Assembly: GCA_031280825.1 (NCBI GenBank)
Contig: JAITGE010000039.1
Coordinates: 1-64,000 of the forward strand
Origin: Oscillospiraceae bacterium
GTDB taxonomy: Bacteria; Bacillota; Clostridia; Oscillospirales; Acutalibacteraceae
Length of the DNA: 64,000 bases
Direction: 5' to 3'
Position numbers and translations under genes: made by a program. Of the stretch, positions 1-7,510 are shown one piece after another; within the stretch, counting starts at the first letter, position 1, and the number at the start of each line of letters is the position of its first letter. Under the pieces are notes generated by a model. The model was not told where the DNA came from and ran no database searches. It saw only the letters and a list, made by a program, of their open reading frames with translations.

Positions 1-56
1 AAACAGGCTTTTTTCATCCATAAAATGAGGTTTCGAGATTTTGCCCTCAGACATGG

Positions 57-87
57 CAAAAACCCGCTCACTGAGCGGGTTTTTGCG
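57..87. terminator. Bidirectional intrinsic terminator after tRNA cluster
   Basis: A C-C-C-G-C-T / A-G-C-G-G-G stem (63–68 with 74–79) with a five-base loop is flanked by an A-run on one side and a T-run on the other, so it can terminate on either strand. It lies just downstream of the minus-strand tRNA genes and probably ends that transcript. Confidence 0.8.
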
Positions 88-113
88 TAGGCATCTTTTT
101 CAGATTACCTTGA

Positions 114-188
114 TGGAGCTGGCGGTGGGAATCGAACCCACAACCTCATCATTACGAGTGATGTGCTCTACCATTGAGCCACGCCAGC
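114..188 (-). tRNA. tRNA-Thr (anticodon CGU)
   Basis: On the minus strand a full cloverleaf can be drawn: acceptor GCTGGCG/CGCCAGC, D-arm GCTC…GAGC, anticodon arm CATCA/TGATG around loop CTCGTAA (anticodon CGT), T-arm GTGGG/CCCAC around TTCGATT. The 3' CCA is encoded (114–116). It would read the ACG threonine codon. Confidence 0.95.
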
Positions 189-243
189 ATATTTGATTTT
201 GTTTGGTGTCATGAGCCGCCGTCGGCTTGAAAAATTTGGTTTT

Positions 244-313
244 GGTCTGCCTTATGGATAACTACAGACCTGCTCATTACGAGTGAGCCGCTCTACCATT
301 GAGCCACAGTAGC
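244..313 (-). pseudogene. Degenerate tRNA-Thr(CGU)-like gene
   Basis: On the minus strand the 5' two-thirds resembles the neighbouring tRNA-Thr: TG then D-arm GCTC AATGGTA GAGC, and an anticodon arm GCTCA/TGAGC around the same loop CTCGTAA. The T-arm does not fold: after AGGTC the sequence reads TGTAG TTATCCA TAAGG, and the expected CAGTAGC acceptor strand is missing. The 3' part instead makes a GGTCTG/CAGACC stem (244–249 with 265–270). It is most likely a broken tRNA copy. A structured non-tRNA transcript cannot be excluded. Confidence 0.7.
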
Positions 314-343
314 AATGTATACTGAAAGAAGCGGCAACATTCA

Positions 344-371
344 TAGCCATAAAGGCAACCCTTTATGGCTA
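344..371. repeat. Perfect 12-bp inverted repeat between tRNA genes
   Basis: TAGCCATAAAGG (344–355), a four-base loop, then CCTTTATGGCTA (360–371). There is no T-run after it on the minus (transcribed) strand, so it looks more like a processing or stability hairpin than a terminator. Its arm resembles the aberrant 3' end of the tRNA pseudogene (CCTTATGG near 250–257). Confidence 0.75.
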
Positions 372-379
372 CTTGCCTT

Positions 380-455
380 TGGTACACCCTCAGGGGTTCG
401 AACCCTGGACACCCTGATTAAGAGTCAGGTGCTCTACCAACTGAGCTAAGGGTGC
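380..455 (-). tRNA. tRNA-Lys (anticodon CUU)
   Basis: Minus-strand cloverleaf: acceptor GCACCCT with AGGGTGT, D-arm GCTCAGTTGGTAGAGC, anticodon arm CCTGA/TCAGG around CTCTTAA (anticodon CTT), T-arm CAGGG/CCCTG around TTCGAAC, encoded CCA at 380–382. It reads AAG codons and is the first gene of the tRNA transcript. Confidence 0.95.
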
Positions 456-493
456 TCGATCGTGTACACGGCTACCACGCTGAAAGCTCTGCA

Positions 494-522
494 AGTATAC
501 ACGATTCATATGCTTTTGTCAA
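494..522 (-). promoter_or_regulatory. Sigma-A-type promoter of the tRNA cluster
   Basis: Minus-strand TTGACA (517–522), 17-base spacer, TATACT (494–499), about 40 bases before the tRNA-Lys 5' end. Close to consensus, as expected for a stable-RNA promoter. Confidence 0.85.
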
Positions 523-575
523 GCGCAAATTTTGCGCTGAAGCGCATCCCTCCGTTGTGCCTTGAACAACCACAG

Positions 576-1055
576 TCACACCAACTTGGTGGTTGCTTGC
601 AGTGCGATGATGCCAACGTTTGCGTTTTCGCGCGCCAAACCCGCCTCGCTCAGGTAGGTTACGCTACGGCAAACGCCACCGGCTAGCCGCACGCGCTTGC
701 GCAATGCTGTGCCGGAGCGCCCAAAGAAGCGGAAACGGTTGCAGGCGATGCAATGTACGTCTCGCCCGCCGAGGTTGCAACGGAAGAGAAACTCATTCAG
801 CTCCGGGCTAAGCGAAAGCGCGCAGAGCGAACCGACAAGCACGATGTTATCATATTCCGCCAGCGTGAATTCCGGCAAAACCAAACGCGTTCCCTTGCCC
901 GTAATTGCACGGTAGCAATCCGCAGCGGCGTCAAGCACGGGGCGTTTTTGATAACGCGGATGCAGCTGCAAGACATCAACATCCGCCATTGCCGAGGCTT
1001 CGCACATGGAACGCACAAGGCTGCGGTTCGAGTAATAGACCAAAAGTGTTTTCAT
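576..1055 (-). CDS. Flavodoxin-like protein
   Basis: This 159-residue protein starts KTLLVYYSNRS, the beta1–loop expected of a flavodoxin fold where the S/T-rich loop holds the FMN phosphate, and continues with a VLVGSLCALSLSPELNEF segment like the 'fliGtPvw' region of the flavodoxin_4/DUF family. It would be a cytoplasmic electron carrier or a short flavoprotein. The loop is poorer in Thr/Gly than in classical flavodoxins, so FMN binding is inferred. GGAGGT lies upstream of the ATG at a rather long distance. It follows the alpha/beta hydrolase gene by 43 bases and is probably co-transcribed. Confidence 0.6.
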   Translation of the reverse strand: MKTLLVYYSNRSLVRSMCEASAMADVDVLQLHPRYQKRPVLDAAADCYRAITGKGTRLVLPEFTLAEYDNIVLVGSLCALSLSPELNEFLFRCNLGGRDVHCIACNRFRFFGRSGTALRKRVRLAGGVCRSVTYLSEAGLARENANVGIIALQATTKLV

Positions 1056-1098
1056 TTTTCAAGAGTACCTCCGTTTTGTTTTGGAGCATTTGCAGCTT

Positions 1099-2046
1099 CT
1101 AAGCTTCGGGAACTTCAAGCTGCCGGTTGAGCCATTGGATAATCGTTTCAAAAACGGACGCCCGTCCAGGCTCAAGCAGAATTTCGTGGCGCATATTAGG
1201 AAAAATATGGCAGGCGGTTTGCTTTTTGCCGGATTCGCGCAGCCGCCGCACAACTTGCTGAACGCCTTTGCCGTAGCTGCCCACAGGATCCTCTTCCCCG
1301 GCAACAAGGAGCATAGGAAGCTGGTGCGGCAGGCTGTGGTACCAGGCACGGCGATTCACCGACCGTAGCAGCTGCATCAAATCCAAGTAACCGGAAGCGG
1401 TGAAGAGAAACCCGCAGAAAGGATCCGCAATGTATTGATCCACTTCCGCCGGGTCGCTGTTAAGCCAATCGAACTTTGTTCGCGGCTTGCCGGGGTATTT
1501 ATCATTGTAATGCCCAAAAGCGACAGTGTCGATCAAAACACTGCGGTGCGTGCATCCTTTAAAAGCAATTACCAGCCGTGTGATGAGTATCCCCGCAAGC
1601 GTTGCCGGATTTGAACCGCTTGTGCCGCAAAAAATTGCGCCGGTCAGCTCTTCGCCGTAGCGCTCCACGTAAGCGCGCGCCAAGAAGGAACCCATGCTGT
1701 GCCCAAACAGAAAAATCGGTGCGTCGGGCGGGAGCGTTTCGCGCATAAGCTTGCTTAGAATGTTGATGTCATGCCGCAGCTTCTTCCAGCCTTCATCCGG
1801 TCCGAAGTAGCCCAGCGCCTGTTCCTCCGGTGCGGAAGCGCCGTGCCCCAAAAGATCCATCGCCCAGACGGAAAATCCGGCGGCGCAAAGTGCTTTGGCA
1901 AACGCCGAATAACGTCCGCTGTGCTCCGCCATGCCGTGCACGAGCTGCACGCCCGCGCGCGGGTCTGGCGGTGACCATACTCTGTAGCGAATTTCCGCCA
2001 TGCCGGAGGAAGAGGGGAAAGCACCTTGTTTTTGCGTCAGTTCCAA
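1099..2046 (-). CDS. Alpha/beta hydrolase, monoacylglycerol lipase/lysophospholipase type
   Basis: 315 residues of the serine hydrolase family that includes monoglyceride lipase and PldB. VQLVHGMAEHSGRY forms the oxyanion-hole strand, FGHSMGSF contains the nucleophile elbow (G-H-S-M-G), and the late GEEDPVG and MRHEIL segments supply the probable Asp and His. There is no signal peptide, so it is likely cytoplasmic or loosely membrane associated. The ATG at 2046 is preceded by a good AGGAGGTG ribosome site. It has its own promoter at 2077–2105. The substrate cannot be fixed from sequence. Confidence 0.85.
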   Translation of the reverse strand: MELTQKQGAFPSSSGMAEIRYRVWSPPDPRAGVQLVHGMAEHSGRYSAFAKALCAAGFSVWAMDLLGHGASAPEEQALGYFGPDEGWKKLRHDINILSKLMRETLPPDAPIFLFGHSMGSFLARAYVERYGEELTGAIFCGTSGSNPATLAGILITRLVIAFKGCTHRSVLIDTVAFGHYNDKYPGKPRTKFDWLNSDPAEVDQYIADPFCGFLFTASGYLDLMQLLRSVNRRAWYHSLPHQLPMLLVAGEEDPVGSYGKGVQQVVRRLRESGKKQTACHIFPNMRHEILLEPGRASVFETIIQWLNRQLEVPEA

Positions 2047-2060
2047 AGGGCACCTCCTTT

Positions 2061-2105
2061 GTTACCTTCTGTAACCATTATAGCATATTATGACAAAGAA
2101 TGTAA
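2061..2105 (-). promoter_or_regulatory. Promoter with overlapping GTTAC palindrome (hydrolase gene)
   Basis: Minus-strand TTACAT (2100–2105), 17 bases, TATAAT (2077–2082) preceded by TGC (extended -10). Immediately downstream an inverted repeat GTTAC-N5-GTAAC (2061–2075) covers the likely start site, and a further GTTAC lies inside the -35. This layout suits a repressor operator; the regulator is unknown. Confidence 0.65.
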
Positions 2106-2471
2106 CTGTTTTGTTTCATTTATTTTATTTTCGGAGTTCTGCACAAAAAATCAGTGAGATCAGGCCGCAAAAGCCGCTAAACTAAAACATATTGCACAAA
2201 AATCCGAATGTCGAATTGAAGCCGCTTCGAGCGGCTGGCGCTTCACAGCTTTGCCCTGTAAAATTATGGGCGGTGGACGAAGGATAAAGAGTGTTATAAC
2301 AGAGCAAGAAAGAACGCGTGTTGAGAGGAGAAGGGGCATGGTCAAGCCGCCTTGCGGGGTACGTTGCAAGGCTTGGATGGAAAATATTTGCAGCGTTATT
2401 TTAACGAAATTCTGTCCGTGCGGTTGCTTTTTAATAACCCTGTGCCGCAAACTGCAGACTGCGAATTTCAT
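2106..2471. other. Intergenic stretch without a recognised gene
   Basis: No RNA gene or convincing protein was recognised here. A reading frame in phase with glyA is open from 2251 and has an ATG at 2338 behind a purine-rich GAGAGGAGAAGGGG. Its translation is cysteine-rich and unlike serine hydroxymethyltransferase, and the glyA promoter lies inside it, so it was not called as a gene. Confidence 0.5.
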
Positions 2472-2500
2472 TTGCAATTTGTCCCTTTGTGTGCTATACT
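2472..2500 (+). promoter_or_regulatory. Promoter of glyA
   Basis: TTGCAA (2472–2477), 17-base spacer ending TGC (extended -10), TATACT (2495–2500). The leader is short, about 30 bases. No glycine or tetrahydrofolate riboswitch consensus was found between promoter and start. Confidence 0.8.
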
Positions 2501-2535
2501 GTTGCGGAAATAAAATGGGAGCGGGGGCATTTGCT

Positions 2536-3786
2536 ATGTATGGCGATTTGATGGATACCATTGGCTTTGTGGCGGCGCGTGATCCTGAGATCGGGGAAGC
2601 GCTGGGCAAGGAGCTTGCGCGGCAGCAGCGCAACATTGAATTGATCGCATCGGAAAATCTGGTTTCTCCGGCGGTAATGGCCGCCATGGGTACGGTTTTG
2701 ACGAATAAATATGCCGAAGGCTATCCCGGAAAGCGGTATTATGGCGGTTGTGAATGCGTAGATATCGCCGAGCGCATTGCGATTGACCGCGCAAAGCGGC
2801 TCTTTGGGGCGGCGCACGCCAACGTGCAGGCGCATTCCGGTGCGCAGGCAAATATGGCGGTGTATTCCGCACTGCTCCAGCCGGGCGATGTAGTGTTGGG
2901 CATGGACCTTGCGCACGGTGGGCATTTGAGCCATGGGTCGCCCGTGAATATGAGCGGCAAGCTCTATAAGTTCCTGCCTTACGGCGTGGATGAAAACGGT
3001 TTTTTGGATTATGCCGCCTTGGAAAAAGCAGCGTGGGAAGCCCGCCCGAAGCTCATTGTGGCAGGAGCTTCCGCTTATCCGCGTGTGATTGATTTTGCAC
3101 GCATCGCGGCAGTCGCCAAGGCTGTCGGCGCAAAATTTATGGTGGATATGGCGCATATCGCCGGGTTGGTTGGCGTCGGGCTGCACCCTTCGCCTGTACC
3201 ACATGCGGATGTTGTAACCTCCACCACGCACAAAACGCTGCGCGGTCCGCGCGGCGGGCTGATTCTTTGCACAGAGGAGCTTGCGCAGGTGATGGACAAG
3301 GCCATCTTCCCCGGCAACCAGGGCGGTCCGCTGATGCACATCATTGCAGCCAAGGCGATTTGCTTTGGTGAAGCGTTGCAACCGTCCTTCAAGGAATACC
3401 AAGTGCAGGTGATCAAAAACGCTGAAGCGCTGGCAAGCGGATTGCTGCGGCGCGGGGTTTCGCTTGTTTCAGGTGGCACGGATAACCACCTGATGTTGCT
3501 GGATTTGCGCAGCTTAGGCATCACGGGCAAGGAACTGGAGCACCGGTTGGATGCGGTTTATATCACTGTGAACAAGAACGCCATCCCCAATGACCCGGAA
3601 AAGCCTTTTGTAACCAGCGGCATTCGTATCGGCACACCCGCCGTCACTTCGCGCGGATTCAAGGAAGCTGAAATGGAGGGTATCGCGGAGGCAATTCATC
3701 TTGCCGCAACGCAGTTTGAAGCGAAAGCGGAGGAGCTTCGCGCCAAGGTCAATGCTATGTGCGCAAGATTTCCTCTTTATGCGTAG
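2536..3786 (+). CDS. glyA: Serine hydroxymethyltransferase
   Basis: PLP enzyme that interconverts serine and glycine with tetrahydrofolate, the main source of one-carbon units. The 416-residue length is normal. [19 protein letters not shown] near the N-terminus, [19 protein letters not shown], and the [14 protein letters not shown] segment with the PLP lysine are all present. The ATG at 2536 was chosen because it gives the family length and N-terminus and lies downstream of the promoter, although the frame stays open for 285 bases upstream. It is monocistronic, between its own promoter and a strong terminator. Confidence 0.97.
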   Translation: MYGDLMDTIGFVAARDPEIGEALGKELARQQRNIELIASENLVSPAVMAAMGTVLTNKYAEGYPGKRYYGGCECVDIAERIAIDRAKRLFGAAHANVQAHSGAQANMAVYSALLQPGDVVLGMDLAHGGHLSHGSPVNMSGKLYKFLPYGVDENGFLDYAALEKAAWEARPKLIVAGASAYPRVIDFARIAAVAKAVGAKFMVDMAHIAGLVGVGLHPSPVPHADVVTSTTHKTLRGPRGGLILCTEELAQVMDKAIFPGNQGGPLMHIIAAKAICFGEALQPSFKEYQVQVIKNAEALASGLLRRGVSLVSGGTDNHLMLLDLRSLGITGKELEHRLDAVYITVNKNAIPNDPEKPFVTSGIRIGTPAVTSRGFKEAEMEGIAEAIHLAATQFEAKAEELRAKVNAMCARFPLYA

Positions 3787-3801
3787 CTTTTCACAACAAA
3801 C

Positions 3802-3834
3802 AGCCCCGCCGATATCATGCGGCGGGGCTTTTTA
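3802..3834 (+). terminator. Intrinsic terminator of glyA
   Basis: AGCCCCGCCG (3802–3811) pairs perfectly with CGGCGGGGCT (3820–3829) over an eight-base loop, followed by a T-run. It separates glyA from the convergent minus-strand gene that ends at 3859. Confidence 0.9.
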
Positions 3835-3858
3835 TGTGAAACCAGTTGCCTGCAGGAA

Positions 3859-5160
3859 CTAATTCCCGCGGAACAGCAGGGCGTGAAGCACGGCTTCAAG
3901 GTATTCCTGCCGGGAGCTTGCGGCAAGCGGCGCTCCTCGCTGGAGTGCATGTGTTTCCAGGTCGTCCATATTCGCGCTGCCTTCGGTGATCGCTTTGCCA
4001 ACGCCGTAGGCGAAGCTGGCGTAGCGTTCGCGGGCAAATTGATCGATGCGCCCGTCAAGCAGTGTTCGCTGCCCTAAAATTAACCCGAGGGCATAAGCGT
4101 CCATTGCCAGAAGAATCGCCATGCACAGATCCTCTAAGGTGTTGGAATTGCGCGCGGACGCTGTTTCCAGTATAAAACCGCCCTGCGCGAAGCCGCCGTT
4201 GCGCAGCAGCTCACGCAGCGCAAGCGCGATGGCCGCGGTTGAGGGTTCCCCGTATGCTTGCCCGGCGCCATAAAAACAGACCGACGGAATGCAAGCCAGC
4301 GATTTTTCTTGTATGAGCGTGCGCAAATCTGAGAACGTGCCGTTTTCGCCCATGGTCACGCGGAAGGCGGTATGCAAGTCGTAGTGGTGCAAAAAGGCGC
4401 GGCAGCGTTCCGCATCCGGCCAATACGCGCCGCGCACCAGACCCGGCGCGCTTGGTCGGATGCTCATTTCCCCTTTGTAGCCAATGACGGCGGCGTGTTC
4501 GGCGACCAAGTGCAGAAGCCGCGCCAAATTCGCCTGCTCCAGCGCTTCGTTCACGCTGAGTAGGTGCGCCCGCCCCTCACGCCCGCCGACAACGCAAAAG
4601 CCTGCGGAATCCAGCCGGAAGGCCAATTCCAGGGCTTTTTTTGTTTGCGCGGCGGCAAAAGCGAAAATCTCGGCCGAATTTGAGGTCGCCGCGCCGTTCA
4701 TGTAGCGCGGGTGCGCCGAAAGCTCCGCCGAAACCTGCAAGGGGCGCACGGAATACACCTGCTGCAAATAGAGCAGCTGTTCGGTCATTTCATCCAGCCG
4801 CGCATTGCTTTCGCGCAAGCTTTCCCCCTCGGGAGCCAAATCCCGGTCGCGCAGCGTGAACCAATGCACACCCAGCTTGTGCAGCAGTTCCATCATTGCC
4901 AAGAGTCGCTCCCGCGCAATTTGCATCGCACCGCCCTGCGCCGCCCCAAAGGAGCGATCCGCCGTGGGCTGCCCAAACAAATCCAGACCCTCTGCGCAGA
5001 GAGCCTTTTCAAACGAGAGTGCAAAGCGAAGCTGCTCCCGCATCGGTTTTCCGGCGATCACACGCTCCGCTTGGTAAAACTTGAACGCAAAGGGATTGGT
5101 CGCGTAGCTTCCCTCGTAGGATAATACGGGGATGCCGGGATAATACTCTTTCAACGTCAT
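3859..5160 (-). CDS. Xylose isomerase homologue lacking catalytic residues
   Basis: 433 residues, colinear with xylose isomerase (XylA) throughout: EYYPGIPVLSYEG, MREQLRFALSF, RDRDLAPEGESLRESNARLD, NGAATSNSAEIFAFAAAQ, GGREG and the C-terminal SSRQEYLE are all recognisable. The active site is gone. The family FHDRD motif reads LRDRD (catalytic His is Arg 104). FWGGREG reads VVGGREG (Trp is Val 191). LIEPKP reads SIRPSA (metal Glu is Arg 235, Lys is Ser 237). NIEANHATLAGH reads TMGENGTFSDL. The SIDANQGD and WDTDQFP metal loops are not recognisable, and NFDAK reads ILETA. The frame is intact, and the ATG at 5160 has an AGGAG site, so it is a pseudoenzyme rather than a decayed gene. It follows the Lrp-type regulator and may be its target. 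No xylulokinase is nearby. Function unknown. Confidence 0.85.
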   Translation of the reverse strand: MTLKEYYPGIPVLSYEGSYATNPFAFKFYQAERVIAGKPMREQLRFALSFEKALCAEGLDLFGQPTADRSFGAAQGGAMQIARERLLAMMELLHKLGVHWFTLRDRDLAPEGESLRESNARLDEMTEQLLYLQQVYSVRPLQVSAELSAHPRYMNGAATSNSAEIFAFAAAQTKKALELAFRLDSAGFCVVGGREGRAHLLSVNEALEQANLARLLHLVAEHAAVIGYKGEMSIRPSAPGLVRGAYWPDAERCRAFLHHYDLHTAFRVTMGENGTFSDLRTLIQEKSLACIPSVCFYGAGQAYGEPSTAAIALALRELLRNGGFAQGGFILETASARNSNTLEDLCMAILLAMDAYALGLILGQRTLLDGRIDQFARERYASFAYGVGKAITEGSANMDDLETHALQRGAPLAASSRQEYLEAVLHALLFRGN

Positions 5161-5305
5161 CAACTCCTGTTGTATACCTTGGTAGCATACCACAAAAGCC
5201 GCAAAAAATCCAGTAAAATATGCGCTTTTTCGCAAACTGGATAGCTCTGGGAAAACGCTTGCCTCACATGCCCAGAATCCTACACCGGAGCGCGCCGGAG
5301 GCGCA

Positions 5306-5758
5306 CTACAGCTCCTCCGGCAGCAGCAGTATATTTTCTTTGAGCGTTTTGAGAACGAAGTGCGTTTTTGTCGCCGAAACGCCCTCAATGCTCTTAATTC
5401 GCCGATGTATGATCTCCAGCTCTTCCGAGGAACCTGTGATAATTTGCAGCATAAAATCAAAATCGCCCGTCAGGTAATAACACGTTAAAATATTCGGCAT
5501 TTCCATGATGCCTTCCACAAAAGTGTCATAAAACTTTGGGTGCTCTAGACCAACCTCCATCCAAGCCGCAATGTCGTTGCCCAGCAGCTTGTGATCCAGC
5601 ACCATCGTATATTGCCGGATGATGCCGTTATCTTCCAGCTTATGTATCCGTTCAATCACTGCTGAAATCGAAAAATTGATCTCTTGGCTAATGGTGGAAG
5701 CCTTGCTCCGCGCATTTTCCGCCAGGCAACGCAAAATTTTGCAGTCAATCGCGTCCAT
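5306..5758 (-). CDS. Lrp/AsnC-family transcriptional regulator
   Basis: 150 residues. The N-terminal winged helix (DCKILRCLAENARSKASTIS … FSISAVIERIHKLEDNGII) is followed by an RAM/AsnC ligand domain (about 65–145) with the characteristic YYLTGDFDFMLQI strand. Lrp/AsnC proteins form octamers and respond to amino acids. The gene overlaps the 3' end of rqcH by 14 bases and precedes the xylose-isomerase-like gene by 145 bases. That gap contains an imperfect inverted repeat (CCAGT … ACTGG on the minus strand, about 5210–5240) that could be a binding site. Confidence 0.9.
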   Translation of the reverse strand: MDAIDCKILRCLAENARSKASTISQEINFSISAVIERIHKLEDNGIIRQYTMVLDHKLLGNDIAAWMEVGLEHPKFYDTFVEGIMEMPNILTCYYLTGDFDFMLQIITGSSEELEIIHRRIKSIEGVSATKTHFVLKTLKENILLLPEEL

Positions 5759-7463
5759 GGAAAGCCTCCTTGTGTTTTATGGAATTGGGATCGGAATACA
5801 CCCAAAGTGTTTGGTGGCTATGGTAAATCACTTTGCCGGGCGGCGCGCCGGGGGGCTTCTTGAGTTGCCGCGCCTGCGTATAATCCACCGCCCCGCCGCC
5901 GCCCGCCGCCTTACTGTGGAGCAGCGCCAGTGCCGCGGCTTCTTGAATGGAGCCTTCGTCCGGCAGGACGCCTTCGGTCACCAGGATCGCATGTGAACCG
6001 GGGCAGCCTTGCGCGTGAAACCAAAGATCGTGCCCTTTAGCGACGCGAAGGCTCAATTGATCGTTTTGCGTGTTCGAGCGCCCCACCAGAACACGCAAGC
6101 CCGCCGTCGTGCGGTATTCCAGCGGCGGCAACGGCGGTCGCTTCCCCGCGCCTTTTTTTGCGCCCTTGCCTGCCTTGCGTTTGCAGTAGCCCTGCTCCTC
6201 TAGCTCCGTGCGAAGGGCTTCAAGCGCCGCTTGCCCCTGTGCGCGGCGTAAATGCTCCAATGCGCTTTCAAGGTATTCCAATTCCAGCTCGCCTTGCGCG
6301 ATTAAGCTGCCCAAGTGTTGGTTTGCCGCCTTTTGCTTACGGTATTCCTTGAAGTATCGCTGCGCGTTGGCGGCGGGTGTGAGCGCAGGAACCACCGGAA
6401 CTGTGAGCTGCTTGCCTCCGTCATAATAATTTTCCAGAAGATACGCCGTCTGCCCACGAACGGCGGGGCTTGCGTCCAGTTGTGCGCGGTTTGCGAAAAT
6501 CAATTCCGCGCAGATGCGGAGCTGTTCGCGGTCTTCGCTGGCGGCAAGCTCCGTGCGTCGAATCGCTAGCTTGCGTGTTGCCCGCGCAATGCCGTTTTGC
6601 AGTAAAGCGCGCAATTCGCCGCCCTGCTGCGCCAAGCGCTGCGCCGCGCCGCGTTGCGCATAAAAGATTTCCAGCAAAGCCGAATAGCTTTCCGCGCGCT
6701 CCGAGTGCATACCGGGCAACGCAAGCGCACAAAACCCAAACTGTGCGGGGTTACCTTCCGGGTCGCGAAACAGCAGCGGTTCGCCTTCACCGGTTTCGGC
6801 GATTTCTCGCAGAAATTCTATGCTTTGCGCTGTCGCGCCGAGTGCACGCGCAACGAGCGGGGCCAGACCCTCCACGGTGTCCGACAGCAAGCCGTCGCCG
6901 GTTTTTTGCAGGATTTCCGATGTTGAAGCCGTCGGCAAATACAGCTTTCCCTGCCCTGGCGGCAGCTGATATGGCAGACCCGGCAAGATAGGGCGCAACG
7001 CCCCTTCCGTTACATCCATGCGTTTTAGGGCGTCAAGGATCATCCATCTGCCAGCTGCGTCTTCGCGCAGCAGCAGCGCGTTGCTGTGCCGCCCCATGAA
7101 CTCCGCGCAAAGGCAAAGCCGCACAGCCTCGCCCGCGCTGTTCGTGCCGTCAAAATCAAAGCAGAGCAACCGTTCCAGCCCGGGCTGGCGGATGCCTGTT
7201 AATTTTGCGCCAATGAGGTGCTTGCGCAGCAGCATACAAAGCATAGAGGGCGTTTGGGGATTCTCAGGCGATTCTTCCGTTATGACAACCCTTGCTTGCC
7301 CTGAATTCACGCAGAGCAAGAGCTTATGCCCCCCGTTTCGCCCGCGCAGGTGCAGCAGCAGTTCCTCTTTGGCGGGGTGATGAATCTTATCAACCCGTGC
7401 GCCAAGCAGGTTCTGTTCCAGCTCGCCGCGCAGGCAACGTAAAAAAATGCCATCCAGCGGCAA
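5745..7463 (-). CDS. rqcH: Ribosome quality control protein RqcH (NFACT family)
   Basis: 572-residue NEMF/Rqc2 homologue, often annotated as fibronectin-binding protein FbpA. It binds obstructed 50S subunits and directs alanine tailing of stalled nascent chains. The NFACT-N domain starts MPLDGIFLRCLRGEL, with HPAKEELLLHLR and NSGQARVVIT. A helical coiled-coil middle holds AYRK-like segments near residues 370–400. The C-terminal NFACT-R domain contains VGRSNTQNDQLSLRVAKGHD and LWFHAQGCPGSHAIL. It lies in a minus-strand operon between a GDPD-like gene and an Lrp-type regulator, whose start it overlaps. Confidence 0.93.
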   Translation of the reverse strand: MPLDGIFLRCLRGELEQNLLGARVDKIHHPAKEELLLHLRGRNGGHKLLLCVNSGQARVVITEESPENPQTPSMLCMLLRKHLIGAKLTGIRQPGLERLLCFDFDGTNSAGEAVRLCLCAEFMGRHSNALLLREDAAGRWMILDALKRMDVTEGALRPILPGLPYQLPPGQGKLYLPTASTSEILQKTGDGLLSDTVEGLAPLVARALGATAQSIEFLREIAETGEGEPLLFRDPEGNPAQFGFCALALPGMHSERAESYSALLEIFYAQRGAAQRLAQQGGELRALLQNGIARATRKLAIRRTELAASEDREQLRICAELIFANRAQLDASPAVRGQTAYLLENYYDGGKQLTVPVVPALTPAANAQRYFKEYRKQKAANQHLGSLIAQGELELEYLESALEHLRRAQGQAALEALRTELEEQGYCKRKAGKGAKKGAGKRPPLPPLEYRTTAGLRVLVGRSNTQNDQLSLRVAKGHDLWFHAQGCPGSHAILVTEGVLPDEGSIQEAAALALLHSKAAGGGGAVDYTQARQLKKPPGAPPGKVIYHSHQTLWVYSDPNSIKHKEAFHGRD

Positions 7464-7510
7464 AGCGAACCCCCCTGTATATCGGAATATTTATAGACTG
7501 CCGACGATCC

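Noticed and set aside
2251..2535. Upstream extension of glyA, with a good purine-rich site before ATG 2338
   Set aside because: The translation is cysteine-rich, unlike SHMT, and the promoter at 2472–2500 lies inside it. The start at 2536 gives the family's usual length.
2106..2535. Glycine or tetrahydrofolate riboswitch before glyA
   Set aside because: The promoter leaves only about 30 bases of leader, and no conserved aptamer core was found.
2494..3402. Long minus-strand frame of 302 codons
   Set aside because: It is antisense to glyA, which is certain; its sequence is a low-complexity, His/Arg-rich shadow without family features.
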